Source of the DNA: an uncultured Desulfobacter sp.
GTDB lineage: Bacteria > Desulfobacterota > Desulfobacteria > Desulfobacterales > Desulfobacteraceae
Length of the DNA: 64,000 nt
Direction: 5' to 3'
NCBI RefSeq assembly: GCF_963677125.1
Contig: NZ_OY781882.1
Location: forward strand, 4,796,501-4,860,500
Shown here: piece by piece, positions 37,193-45,884 of the stretch
Position numbering within the stretch: position 1 is the first letter of the stretch
How the letters are laid out: every line of letters begins with the position of its first letter
Translations under genes and position numbers: made by a program
The notes under the pieces: generated by a model
Seen by the model: only the letters and a program-made list of their open reading frames with translations
Told to the model about the DNA's origin: nothing
The model's database searches: none

Positions 37193-37735
37193 ATGTCCAG
37201 AATAGGAAAAAAGCCGGTTCAGCTTCCAGATAAGGTTCAGATCACCCTTGATGGCGATTCCATCAATGTCAAAGGGCCTAAAGGCAGTCTTGACCGCAAG
37301 CTGCATCCGGCAGTTAATATTGAAATTGATAACCAGGTATTGAATGTATCCACAGACACTTCTGATAAAAAGAAAGTCGCTCTTCAGGGGCTTTTCAGAT
37401 CTCTTATTTTCAATATGGTACATGGTGTTACCCAAGGTTATGAGAAAAAATTGATACTTTCCGGCATTGGGTATAGGGCTGAGGCCAAAGGAAAAAATTT
37501 GGTGTTGTCTGTTGGATATTCAAACCCAGTAGATTTTGCCCTGCCTGATGGTGTAACGGCAGCTGTGGACAAAAACGTTGAAGTTACCCTTAGCTGCATA
37601 GATAAAGAGCTTTTGGGTCAGGCCGCAGCAAATATTAGAGCTATTAGACCTCCCGAGCCTTATAAAGGCAAAGGCATAATGTATGCTGACGAAAGAATTA
37701 TCAGAAAAGCAGGTAAGACTGCTGGTAAAGATTAA
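37193..37735 (+). CDS. rplF: 50S ribosomal protein L6
   Basis: L6 lies near the sarcin-ricin loop. The 180 residues show MSRIGKKPVQLPDKV, GYEKKLILSGIGYRAEAKG and the C-terminal RPPEPYKGKGIMYADE, all normal for the family. Confidence 0.98.
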   Translation: MSRIGKKPVQLPDKVQITLDGDSINVKGPKGSLDRKLHPAVNIEIDNQVLNVSTDTSDKKKVALQGLFRSLIFNMVHGVTQGYEKKLILSGIGYRAEAKGKNLVLSVGYSNPVDFALPDGVTAAVDKNVEVTLSCIDKELLGQAAANIRAIRPPEPYKGKGIMYADERIIRKAGKTAGKD

Positions 37736-37754
37736 AAGGTGGGGAATATAGATT

Positions 37755-38123
37755 ATGGCAAATACATCACCAAGGCTGGTTGCACGGCTTAAAAGAAAAA
37801 AACGGATTAGAAAAAATATATTTGGCAATCAGGAACGTCCCCGACTTAGCGTTTTTAGAACAGCCAAGCATATTTATGCCCAGATTATAGATGACACAAA
37901 AGGAACTACGCTGGCTGCAGCTTCAACTCTTGACAAGGAATACAAAGATTCTCCGGTTGAGGGTAAAAAGCAGGATGTTGCAAAGGCCGTGGGTAACCTT
38001 ATTGGTAAAAGGGCAATGGATAAAGGAATTAGAAAGGTTGTTTTTGATCGGAATGGGTTCCTTTTTCACGGACGAGTTAAAGCACTTTCAGACGGGGCCC
38101 GGGAAGCCGGTCTTGAATTCTAA
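37755..38123 (+). CDS. rplR: 50S ribosomal protein L18
   Basis: L18 binds 5S rRNA with L5. The 122 residues hold RPRLSVFRTAKHIYAQIIDD, KRAMDKGIRKVVFDRNGFLFHG and the end REAGLEF. AAGGTGGGG lies upstream of the ATG. Confidence 0.98.
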   Translation: MANTSPRLVARLKRKKRIRKNIFGNQERPRLSVFRTAKHIYAQIIDDTKGTTLAAASTLDKEYKDSPVEGKKQDVAKAVGNLIGKRAMDKGIRKVVFDRNGFLFHGRVKALSDGAREAGLEF

Positions 38124-38139
38124 TTAAGGAGGAACACCC

Positions 38140-38640
38140 TTGGCAAGACAACAACAGCAGATGGAAGATACAGGTCTGATCGACAAGGTCGTCAGAATTA
38201 ACCGTGTTGCGAAGGTCGTTAAAGGTGGCCGAAATTTTACCTTTACTGCCCTGGTTGTGGTAGGTGATGGTGAAGGCAGCGTGGGATATGGACTGGGAAA
38301 GGCCAAAGAAGTTCCTGAAGCGATTAGAAAGGGAATGGAAAAAGCCAAACGAAATATGAAAAAAGTTGCTATTTTAAATGGGACGGTTCCCTTTGAAGTA
38401 TTGGGGCACGCCGGATCAGGCCGGGTTCTTCTCAAACCGGCTTCTCCCGGTACCGGACTGATTGCCGGCGGTGGTATCCGTGCGGTCCTTGAAGCAGCTG
38501 GTGTAACTGATATTTTGACCAAATGCATTGGTTCCCACAACACCCAGAACATTGTAAGAGCCACCATGGCAGGCTTACAGTCCTTGTGTACCAAGGAGGA
38601 AGTTGCCAAACGACGCGGGCTTAACCCTGAAGAAATATAA
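38140..38640 (+). CDS. rpsE: 30S ribosomal protein S5
   Basis: S5 lies at the mRNA entry and affects accuracy. The start is TTG, eight bases after AAGGAGG, giving 166 residues. It shows VVRINRVAKVVKGGRNFTFTA, VGYGLGKAKEVPEAI and GAGGIRAVLEAAGV-like text (GGGIRAVLEAAGVTDIL). Confidence 0.98.
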   Translation: MARQQQQMEDTGLIDKVVRINRVAKVVKGGRNFTFTALVVVGDGEGSVGYGLGKAKEVPEAIRKGMEKAKRNMKKVAILNGTVPFEVLGHAGSGRVLLKPASPGTGLIAGGGIRAVLEAAGVTDILTKCIGSHNTQNIVRATMAGLQSLCTKEEVAKRRGLNPEEI

Positions 38641-38651
38641 AGAGGCGAACA

Positions 38652-38834
38652 ATGGCTGATAAAATTAAAATTACACAAATACGAAGCGCCATCGGTCGTC
38701 CTGCTAAGCATGGACGGATTATACGCTCCCTGGGCATTAAACGTATGCACCATACTGTGGAGCACGATAATACCCCTGTGATTATGGGGCAGGTGAAAAA
38801 GGTATCACACCTGGTGAAAGTAGAGGAGGTTTAG
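38652..38834 (+). CDS. rpmD: 50S ribosomal protein L30
   Basis: L30 is a small surface protein of the 50S. The 60 residues have IKITQIRSAIGRPAKH, LGIKRMHHTVEHDNTPVIMG and a usual end. It is one base before rplO, so the two are probably coupled. Confidence 0.97.
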   Translation: MADKIKITQIRSAIGRPAKHGRIIRSLGIKRMHHTVEHDNTPVIMGQVKKVSHLVKVEEV

Positions 38835-38835
38835 G

Positions 38836-39273
38836 ATGCAGTTACACGATCTGGCTCCTGCTCCCGGTAGCAGAAAAAATAGAAAAAGAGTAGGGCGTGG
38901 CCCAGGTTCCGGTATGGGTAAAACCTCTACGAGAGGGCATAAAGGCCTAAAGGCTCGTTCTGGTGGGTCTGTTCGCCCCGGTTTTGAAGGTGGTCAGATG
39001 CCAATTTACCGGCGTTTGCCCAAGCGTGGATTTAAAAACTATATGTTCAAAACCCATAATGCCATTCTCAATGTGAAAGATCTTGATCGGTTCGAAGACG
39101 GTGCGGAAATTACTGAAACTGTTCTCAGGGAAGCCGGTCTAGTCAAAGGGGTTGTGGATGGCGTTAAGCTTCTTGGTGATGGCGAAGTCAGCAAGAAATT
39201 TGTCTTGAGAAATCTTTTGGTTTCCCAGAGTGCCAAAGAAAAAATTGAAACTGCCGGTGGCAGAGTAGAATAA
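38836..39273 (+). CDS. rplO: 50S ribosomal protein L15
   Basis: L15 is an assembly organiser of the 50S. The 145 residues begin MQLHDLAPAPGSRKNRKRVGRG, then GSGMGKTSTRGHKGLKARSG and GFEGGQMPIYRRLPKRGF. A TAGAGGAGG site overlaps the end of rpmD. Confidence 0.98.
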   Translation: MQLHDLAPAPGSRKNRKRVGRGPGSGMGKTSTRGHKGLKARSGGSVRPGFEGGQMPIYRRLPKRGFKNYMFKTHNAILNVKDLDRFEDGAEITETVLREAGLVKGVVDGVKLLGDGEVSKKFVLRNLLVSQSAKEKIETAGGRVE

Positions 39274-39299
39274 GCCTTAAGGTATAAGGAAAAGTTCCA

Positions 39300-40619
39300 A
39301 TGATACAGAACAGCTACCAGAATATGCTTAAACTGCCGGAGTTAAAACGTAAAATACTGATAACCCTTGGATTGCTTTTTGTCTATAGGGTCGGGGTACA
39401 TGTCCCGACGCCTGGTATTGACGGGGCGGCACTGGAATCTTTTTTTGCGTCGGCTTCAGGCACATTATTTTCCATGTTCAATATGTTCTCTGGTGGAGCG
39501 CTCCAGAGGCTATCTATTTTTGCCTTAGGTATCATGCCTTATATTAGTGCTTCCATTATCCTGGAACTGATGACCGTGGTTGTTCCTTATCTTGAACAGC
39601 TTAAAAAAGAAGGGGATGCCGGTCGTAAAAAGAAGACACAGTTAACCAGGTATGGTACTGTTGTTTTAAGCGCCATACAGGGCTTTGGAATTGCTGTCGG
39701 CCTTGAATCCATGACATCGCCCGCCGGTATACCCATCGTACCTTATCCTGGGTGGGCCTTCAGGCTGATCACTATTATTACCCTGACAGCGGGAACCGCA
39801 TTTATCATGTGGCTTGGTGAGCAGATCACCGAAAGAGGGATTGGTAATGGTATTTCTTTGATTATTTTTGCCGGTATTGTAGCCAATATGCCCTCAGCAG
39901 GTATTAAGATGGGACGGTTATTAAGTACTGGCGAGATGGGATTGTTTTCGACCATTATTCTCATTGTTTTGATGGTTGCTGTGATTGCTGCCATTATTTT
40001 CATGGAACTTGCCCAACGTAGAATTCCTGTTCATTATGCCAAACGCGTGGTCGGTCGAAAAATGTATGGCGGACAGACTTCGCATCTTCCGCTTAAGATC
40101 AATACATCTGGTGTTATTCCGCCTATTTTCGCATCTTCCATCATTATGTTCCCCACCACGTTGGCCCAGTTTATCAATCTGCCTGTTATGCAGACTATGG
40201 CCAACATGTTTAGTCCGGGAACAATTTGGTATTACCTGCTATATGTTGGTTTTATCGTCTTTTTTTGCTTTTTTTATACTGCAGTTCAATTTAATCCTGA
40301 AGATGTTGCCGAAAATATGAAAAAGAACGGCGGGTACATCCCGGGCATTCGACCTGGCAAGCGGACAGCTGAATATATTGACAAGGTGCTTACAAGAATT
40401 ACTGTGGGTGGGGCTGCGTATGTCTCAGTCGTATGTGTGTTGCCTACAGTCTTGATGAATAAGTTTAACGTACCTTTTTATTTCGGCGGGACTGCGCTGT
40501 TGATTGTCGTTGGTGTCGCTATTGATACCATTTCCCAGATAGAGTCTCATTTGATTACCAGCAATTATGATGGTTTTTTGGGTCGTTCGGGAAATAAACG
40601 GATCAAAAGCCGGTCCTGA
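39300..40619 (+). CDS. secY: Preprotein translocase subunit SecY
   Basis: SecY is the ten-span pore of the SecYEG translocase in the inner membrane. The 439 residues include the first span ITLGLLFVYRVGVHVPTPGID, the plug region FFASASGTLFSMFNMFSGGALQRLSIFALGIMPYISASI (as FNMFSGGALQRLSIFALG) and the end DTISQIESHLITSNYDGFL. In many bacteria adk and map follow; here infA comes next after 30 bases. Confidence 0.98.
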   Translation: MIQNSYQNMLKLPELKRKILITLGLLFVYRVGVHVPTPGIDGAALESFFASASGTLFSMFNMFSGGALQRLSIFALGIMPYISASIILELMTVVVPYLEQLKKEGDAGRKKKTQLTRYGTVVLSAIQGFGIAVGLESMTSPAGIPIVPYPGWAFRLITIITLTAGTAFIMWLGEQITERGIGNGISLIIFAGIVANMPSAGIKMGRLLSTGEMGLFSTIILIVLMVAVIAAIIFMELAQRRIPVHYAKRVVGRKMYGGQTSHLPLKINTSGVIPPIFASSIIMFPTTLAQFINLPVMQTMANMFSPGTIWYYLLYVGFIVFFCFFYTAVQFNPEDVAENMKKNGGYIPGIRPGKRTAEYIDKVLTRITVGGAAYVSVVCVLPTVLMNKFNVPFYFGGTALLIVVGVAIDTISQIESHLITSNYDGFLGRSGNKRIKSRS

Positions 40620-40649
40620 TATGGCACCACAAAGGAGAAGAAATTAGTT

Positions 40650-40868
40650 ATGGCCAAAGAAGAGCCCATTAAAGTAGATGGTAAAGTCCTTGAAACGCTT
40701 CCCAATGCCATGTTCAAGGTCGAATTGGAAAATAAGCATGTTCTGCTGGCACATATATCCGGGAAAATGAGAATGCATTTTATAAAAATACTTCCCGGCG
40801 ACAGAGTGACCGTGGAAATATCTCCCTATGATCTAAGCCGTGGCAGAATTACCTACCGGTATAAATAA
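40650..40868 (+). CDS. infA: Translation initiation factor IF-1
   Basis: IF-1 binds the A site of the 30S during initiation. The 72-residue OB-fold protein has VDGKVLETLPNAMFKVEL, ISGKMRMHFIKILPGDRVTVE and the end RGRITYRYK, all typical. AAAGGAGAAG precedes the ATG by about eight bases. Confidence 0.98.
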   Translation: MAKEEPIKVDGKVLETLPNAMFKVELENKHVLLAHISGKMRMHFIKILPGDRVTVEISPYDLSRGRITYRYK

Positions 40869-40936
40869 TATCTATCGGTTAAGAACAAAAATGAAAATGA
40901 AGTATATACTGGAATAATGAGATGAGGAGCAGTTAG

Positions 40937-41050
40937 ATGAAAGTCAGAGCATCCGTAAAAAAAATCTGTAGAGACTGCAAGGTTATTAAAAGGCGCGGTG
41001 TCATCAGAGTCATTTGTGTCAACAAGCGCCATAAACAGCGTCAAGGATAG
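40937..41050 (+). CDS. rpmJ: 50S ribosomal protein L36 (zinc form)
   Basis: This 37-codon gene encodes MKVRASVKKICRDCK at the start, then a cysteine and histidine in CVNKRHKQRQG, the C-x2-C...C-x4-H zinc site of C+ L36. GATGAGGAGC precedes the ATG. It lies between infA and rpsM, the usual place. Confidence 0.97.
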   Translation: MKVRASVKKICRDCKVIKRRGVIRVICVNKRHKQRQG

Positions 41051-41064
41051 GAGGATAGAAAAAT

Positions 41065-41433
41065 TTGGCACGTATAGCTGGAGTTGACTTACCAAGAGAT
41101 AAGCATGCGTGGATCGCTTTAACCTATATCTATGGTATCGGTAGCAGCAGATCTAAGCAGATACTTGAAAAAACGGGTATTGAACCCACAATCAAAGCAA
41201 ACGATTTGACCGAAGAACAGGTAAATGAAATCAGGAAGGTCATTGATGCCGAGTTCAAGGTTGAAGGTGAACTGCGTTCTGAAGTGTCCATGAACATTAA
41301 GCGGTTGATGGACCTAGGATGCTACAGGGGACTGCGCCATCGTAAAGGCCTGCCCTGCCACGGGCAGCGGACTAGTACCAACGCCAGAACCAGAAAAGGT
41401 CCTAAACGCGCGGCAGTGAAGAAGAAAAAGTAG
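41065..41433 (+). CDS. rpsM: 30S ribosomal protein S13
   Basis: S13 lies in the 30S head and bridges to the 50S. The start is TTG, with AGGAGG about eleven bases upstream; homologues begin at this ARIAGVDLP. The 122 residues include LTYIYGIGSSRSKQIL and RGLRHRKGLPCHGQRTSTNART (in part), normal for the family. Confidence 0.98.
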   Translation: MARIAGVDLPRDKHAWIALTYIYGIGSSRSKQILEKTGIEPTIKANDLTEEQVNEIRKVIDAEFKVEGELRSEVSMNIKRLMDLGCYRGLRHRKGLPCHGQRTSTNARTRKGPKRAAVKKKK

Positions 41434-41458
41434 GACTTAATTAAAAGGGATAATAATT

Positions 41459-41854
41459 ATGGCGAAAAAGTCTAAAAAAGTCGTTGCCAAAAAGCGGGTT
41501 AAGAAAAATATATCAACCGGCATAGTGCATATTCAGTCAACTTTTAATAACACCATTGTCACTATTGCAGATGAAAATGGCAACACCATTTCCTGGTCAT
41601 CTGCCGGAATGCAGGGTTTCAAAGGATCTAGAAAATCCACACCTTTTGCGGCCAAACTGGTTGCTGAAGATGCAGGGGCCAAAGCAATGGAACATGGAAT
41701 GAAAAACGTTGGGGTTTATGTTAAGGGTCCTGGCCCTGGACGGGAGTCTGCGCTTCGGGCTCTACATGCACTGGGGTTCAATATTTCCATGATCAAGGAT
41801 GTTACCCCGGTACCGCATAATGGATGCCGTCCACCCAAAAGAAGACGTGTGTAA
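41459..41854 (+). CDS. rpsK: 30S ribosomal protein S11
   Basis: S11 forms part of the 30S platform. The 131 residues include STFNNTIVTIADENGNTISW, SSAGMQGFKGSRKSTPFAA and the end PVPHNGCRPPKRRRV. It is followed by a 153-base gap with a shortened palindromic repeat, unusual before rpsD. Confidence 0.98.
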   Translation: MAKKSKKVVAKKRVKKNISTGIVHIQSTFNNTIVTIADENGNTISWSSAGMQGFKGSRKSTPFAAKLVAEDAGAKAMEHGMKNVGVYVKGPGPGRESALRALHALGFNISMIKDVTPVPHNGCRPPKRRRV

Positions 41855-41855
41855 T

Positions 41856-41914
41856 TGTTTGAACGAATACTCACAATCTGCGGTTTGCAATTGGGCAAGT
41901 CTTCGTCCCAACCA
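41856..41914. repeat. Shortened (59-bp) copy of the palindromic repeat, in the alpha operon
   Basis: The outer arms of the 123-bp family are present: TGTTTGAACGAA and ATCTGCGG on the left, TTGGGCAAGTCTTCGTCCCAA on the right. About 64 bases of the central hairpin are absent. It begins two bases after the rpsK stop. The rest of the gap to rpsD (41915-42007) is AT-rich with only the rpsD ribosome binding site. Confidence 0.75.
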
Positions 41915-42007
41915 GGAACAAGATACTTTTCATTTCGGACATATCAAGTGAATATTTCGAAAAAATTTAGACGTGTAAACTTTATCTAAATCGATAAAGG
42001 AGGAAAC

Positions 42008-42634
42008 TTGGCAAGATATAGAGGTTCTGTCTGCAGACAGTGCAGACGTGAAAATATGAAGCTTTTTTTAAAAGGTGATCGTTGTTTTTCTGATAAATGC
42101 AGTTTTGATCGTAGAGGGTTTCCCCCGGGTGAACACGGTCAGAAAAGAGTTAAACAATCAGATTACGGAATGCAGCTTCGGGAAAAACAAAAAGTTAAAC
42201 GCATTTATGGTGTATCTGAGAAGCAGTTTAGAAACACATTTAAAAGAGCAGACCGTCAAAAAGGCATTACTGGTATTAATTTGTTGACATTACTTGAGAC
42301 TCGGTTAGATAATACCGTATTCAGACTTGGATTCGTAAATTCCAGAAATCAGGGTCGCCATTTTGTTCGTCACAATCATTTTACCGTAAACGGGAAAAAG
42401 GTTAATATTCCATCCTATCAGGTAAGAAAAGGGGATGTTATCGAACTTTCTGAAAAAAGTAGAACTATCCAGGCTATTATCGATTCCCTGGACGCCATTG
42501 TAAGGCGTGGTATTCCCCAGTGGTTAGAAATCAATAAAGACAGTTTTAAAGGTGAAATTAAAGGACTTCCCGCACGGGAAGATATTTCACTACCGATCCA
42601 GGAACAGTTGATCGTCGAGCTCTATTCAAAATAG
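42008..42634 (+). CDS. rpsD: 30S ribosomal protein S4
   Basis: S4 nucleates 30S assembly and in enterics represses the alpha operon. The start is TTG, nine bases after AAAGGAGG, giving 208 residues. It has CRQCRRENMKLFLKG and RCFSDKC, four cysteines of the zinc-binding S4 form, and the S4 RNA-binding domain LLTLLETRLDNTVFRLGF with NHFTVNGKKVNIPSY. Confidence 0.98.
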   Translation: MARYRGSVCRQCRRENMKLFLKGDRCFSDKCSFDRRGFPPGEHGQKRVKQSDYGMQLREKQKVKRIYGVSEKQFRNTFKRADRQKGITGINLLTLLETRLDNTVFRLGFVNSRNQGRHFVRHNHFTVNGKKVNIPSYQVRKGDVIELSEKSRTIQAIIDSLDAIVRRGIPQWLEINKDSFKGEIKGLPAREDISLPIQEQLIVELYSK

Positions 42635-42681
42635 GTTTATCATATACATGATCTACCAAATTATCTATTCAGGAGATTTAA

Positions 42682-43704
42682 ATGTCATCTGAAAATCTTG
42701 CATATGTTAACTGGCGAGAGATGATCAAGCCGGAAAAGCTTGATGTTACCACAACTTCCACCTATGGCAAGTTTGTGTGTGAACCCCTTGAAAGGGGATA
42801 CGGCATCACCATTGGTAACTCGCTTCGGCGAATTATTTTATCATCCATTTATGGCGCCGCCATAGTCTCCGTGAAATTCGATGATGCGCTTCACGAATAC
42901 AGCGTTATATCAGATATTAGGGAAGATGTTTCCGAGATCATCCTTAATCTCAAAGAATTAAAGCTCAAGGTGGACGATCCAGAAGAAAAAATATTGACCC
43001 TTAACGTAACCGGCGAGGCAGAGGTTACCGGTGCGGACATCGTCAGTCCGGAAGGTCGGGTTAAAATTCTTAACCCGGAGCAGCATATTGCCACCGTAAA
43101 TAAAAATGGGAAACTCAATATCGTCATGGTTGTGAAAACAGGCAAGGGCTATGCCCTGTCATCCGCAAATAAGGATGACGATGCCCCTATCGGAACCATC
43201 CCCATTGATTCAGCGTTTTCCCCCATTAAGAGAGTAAAATATGTGGTTGGGACGTCTCGTATCGGCCAGAAAACCGACTATGACAAATTGACCTTTGAAG
43301 TCTGGACGGACGGTAGTGTTACGCCTGATGATGCTGTTGCCTACGGTGCAAAAATACTTAAGGAGCAGATGAATCCATTCATCAATTTTGATGAAGAACT
43401 TGAACCTGATGAATCGGAATATAAGACCGATGAAGGTGAAAAAGGATTCAATGAGAATATTTACCGTTCCGTGGATGAACTCGAACTCTCCGTTCGCAGT
43501 TCAAACTGTCTGAAAAATGCAAGAATCCATACCATTTACCAGCTGGTTCAGAAAACCGACAGCGAAATGCTCAAGACAAAAAATTTCGGCCGAAAATCAC
43601 TCAATGAAATCAAAGAAGTGCTCAATTCAATGGAATTGTCTTTGGGGATGGACCTTGAGGGGATCGAGCCGCCGGAAGATGTGAATACTCAGGAAGGAGA
43701 ATAA
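42682..43704 (+). CDS. rpoA: RNA polymerase subunit alpha
   Basis: Alpha dimerises to seed RNA polymerase assembly and its C-terminal domain contacts UP elements and activators. The 340 residues show FVCEPLERGYGITIGNSLRRIILSS (as GYGITIGNSLRRILL-like text) and the C-terminal domain with VRSSNCLKNARIHTIYQL and KNFGRKSLNEIKEVL. CAGGAG lies before the ATG; rplQ follows after five bases. Confidence 0.98.
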   Translation: MSSENLAYVNWREMIKPEKLDVTTTSTYGKFVCEPLERGYGITIGNSLRRIILSSIYGAAIVSVKFDDALHEYSVISDIREDVSEIILNLKELKLKVDDPEEKILTLNVTGEAEVTGADIVSPEGRVKILNPEQHIATVNKNGKLNIVMVVKTGKGYALSSANKDDDAPIGTIPIDSAFSPIKRVKYVVGTSRIGQKTDYDKLTFEVWTDGSVTPDDAVAYGAKILKEQMNPFINFDEELEPDESEYKTDEGEKGFNENIYRSVDELELSVRSSNCLKNARIHTIYQLVQKTDSEMLKTKNFGRKSLNEIKEVLNSMELSLGMDLEGIEPPEDVNTQEGE

Positions 43705-43709
43705 ATACC

Positions 43710-44066
43710 ATGAAGCATAGAAAATCCGTATTAAAGCTTAACAGAACCTCCGCCCATAGAAAGGCGATGTTTAGGAACATGGTAACTTCTCTGTTCAAAC
43801 ACAGCAGCATCAAGACCACTGAGGCCAAAGCCAAAGGTCTTCGTAAGATTGCCGATAAAATGATTACCCTCGCCAAGCGTGGGGATCTTCATGCCAGACG
43901 CCAAGCTATGGCCGTAATCCGTGAAAAAGATGTTGTGCATGCCCTTTTTGAAGAGGTTGCAGAGAAGTTTGACTCAAGGCAGGGTGGCTACACTCGAATT
44001 ACCAAGCTTGGACCGCGTAAAGGGGATGTTGCTCCGATGGTCCAGATTGAGTTAATCACCGATTAA
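43710..44066 (+). CDS. rplQ: 50S ribosomal protein L17
   Basis: L17 is near the tunnel exit. The 118 residues begin MKHRKSVLKLNRTSAHRKAM and hold FKHSSIKTTEAKAKGLR and GGYTRITKLGPRKGDVAPM. It closes the ribosomal run and is followed by two hairpins. Confidence 0.98.
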   Translation: MKHRKSVLKLNRTSAHRKAMFRNMVTSLFKHSSIKTTEAKAKGLRKIADKMITLAKRGDLHARRQAMAVIREKDVVHALFEEVAEKFDSRQGGYTRITKLGPRKGDVAPMVQIELITD

Positions 44067-44077
44067 TTGAGACGTAT

Positions 44078-44168
44078 AAATGGGTGTGAGCAAACGCCAT
44101 ACCCATTTGAAATTTCAGATTTTAAAAAACTTTGACATTAGATATCTACCTTCTGTCAAAGTTTTTTT
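44078..44168. terminator. Bidirectional terminator after rplQ
   Basis: A first stem AAATGGGT/ACCCATTT (44078-44085 with 44101-44108) is followed by a 14-pair stem AAAAAACTTTGACA/TGTCAAAGTTTTTT (44124-44168) ending in a run of T on the plus strand and, by symmetry, on the minus strand. It separates the rightward alpha operon from the leftward kinase operon; the kinase stop lies inside it. Confidence 0.85.
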
Positions 44169-45870
44169 ATTTATCAAGTACCATTCTTATGGTGTTAAGT
44201 AACTCAGATGTATCCAAGGGCTTTTTGAGAAAGGCTTGAATACCTATGGATTTGATCCGAGAATTGCTGATGGTTTCATTATAGCCGGAGCACAAAATTA
44301 TGGGCATATTCTCATTTATAGATAATATGGCTTCAGCCAGGGCAATTCCGGTCATATGGGGCATGGTCATGTCGGTAATGACCATATCAAAGTTGTTTTC
44401 TGCTCTTTGATAGGCATCCAAAGCGCTTTTTCCGTTGTTAAATGGGTGGACTGAATAACCGAATTTTCTAAGCAGTTCTTCAATTAAAACCAGCAGATCA
44501 TGCTCATCCTCGACGATCATGATGGTCTCTTTACCTGTTTTCAGAGATACATCCATACCAGTGAGACGGCCTGCTGATGAAACACTTTTCGTTACAATCG
44601 GCAGATAAACAAAAAATGAGGTTCCCTGTCCTGTAATACGTTCAATGTAAGAAAGGCCATTATGATCTTTGACAATTGTCTCGATTAGGGTGAACCCTAA
44701 TCCTGCTTCCTGTCCGTCATTGTCGGTTGTGGAGTCTTCTTCATATGTCTCTTCCAAGGTCTCTTGATTCATGCCGGTGCTGGTATCCTTAACCATAAAT
44801 TTTAGGAATGGTCCAGGCTGAAAATAGTCTTTGCTCTGGTGTTCAAACTGAATTTCATCGACTGTGGTCAGACTTACCGTCAAAGTTCCACCGGATGTTA
44901 TCATCGCATGATAGGCGTTTGTGCACAGGTGTACGACCATTTGATGCATCTGGGTAGGATTTGCATGCACCATGTCTGTCGTCTCCACCTGGGTGACCAT
45001 CTCAATTGTGGCGGGTATGGACGCCCTGAGAAGCTTAAGTGCTTCTTTAACAACAAGGTGGAGTTTCAGGGGCCTTTTTTCATCCTCCGTCTGGCGACTG
45101 AAGGTTAGAATCTGCTCAATAAGTTCAGCTGCTCGCTGTGCACTTTTAAGAATTTGATTCATATGAATGTTTAATTTTTCTTGATCTCCTCCGGTCATCT
45201 GGGCCAGTTGCGCATAGCCGAAAATACTTGACAAAATATTGTTAAAATCATGAGCAATGCCTCCGGCAAGGGTTCCAATGGCTTCCATTTTCTGAGATTT
45301 TTGCAATTGAATCAAAAGCTTACAACGTTCTTTTTCTACTGCTTTAAGGGTTTTCCGGATCTCCATTGTTTTGAGATCTTTTTCATTTAATCGGTCATGA
45401 TATTTTTCCATTCGGATCATGAACTCGTTAAAATATCGTGCAAGGCTGCCGATTTCATCTCCGGCTTTATAGTGCAAACGAATACTGCAGTCCCCTTCTT
45501 TACTGTTGCCTATCGTATCTGTAAATTTTTTCAGTGGTTTCGTCACAGATCGTGACAACAGATAGGCAAAAATAACCAAAGCCAGAAGAAAAAATAAAAT
45601 GTCCAGGGCAATTAATGCGTAGAGTGTGTTTAAAGGGAGAATGATTTCGTCAAATTTTCGGCTTAGAATAAAGACTATTGTTTTGGATATGAGAATTAAT
45701 GGCGTAAAAATAATAAAGAAAGAAAGCAGCAATTTATTTTTAAGTTTATGACGCCAAATTTGGGATAATGTGATCAATGGCCGGAAAAATTCCTTAGACT
45801 GAATTATCGAATTATTGAAAAGTCTAATATAAACTAATGTAAAAAGCCATAAAAAATGGAAAAGAGACAA
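44167..45870 (-). CDS. Hybrid sensor histidine kinase with HAMP and receiver
   Basis: The 567-residue protein has two hydrophobic spans (about residues 46-66 and 85-108) with a very short segment between, then a HAMP domain (SRSVTKPLKKFTDTI), a coiled coil, a HisKA box (LAGGIAHDFNNILSSIFGYAQLA), an ATPase domain and a C-terminal receiver (MVITDMTMPHMTG, LKKPLDTSELL). The N-box is HLCTNAYHAM, but the G1/F region reads KDTSTGMNQETLEETYEEDSTTDN, lacking the usual FEPFFTTK lid, so ATP use may be impaired. The start is a weak TTG. It sits 14 bases after the secreted-protein gene in the ECF operon. Confidence 0.85.
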   Translation of the reverse strand: MSLFHFLWLFTLVYIRLFNNSIIQSKEFFRPLITLSQIWRHKLKNKLLLSFFIIFTPLILISKTIVFILSRKFDEIILPLNTLYALIALDILFFLLALVIFAYLLSRSVTKPLKKFTDTIGNSKEGDCSIRLHYKAGDEIGSLARYFNEFMIRMEKYHDRLNEKDLKTMEIRKTLKAVEKERCKLLIQLQKSQKMEAIGTLAGGIAHDFNNILSSIFGYAQLAQMTGGDQEKLNIHMNQILKSAQRAAELIEQILTFSRQTEDEKRPLKLHLVVKEALKLLRASIPATIEMVTQVETTDMVHANPTQMHQMVVHLCTNAYHAMITSGGTLTVSLTTVDEIQFEHQSKDYFQPGPFLKFMVKDTSTGMNQETLEETYEEDSTTDNDGQEAGLGFTLIETIVKDHNGLSYIERITGQGTSFFVYLPIVTKSVSSAGRLTGMDVSLKTGKETIMIVEDEHDLLVLIEELLRKFGYSVHPFNNGKSALDAYQRAENNFDMVITDMTMPHMTGIALAEAILSINENMPIILCSGYNETISNSRIKSIGIQAFLKKPLDTSELLNTIRMVLDK

Positions 45871-45884
45871 TCTCTAAATTGTGC

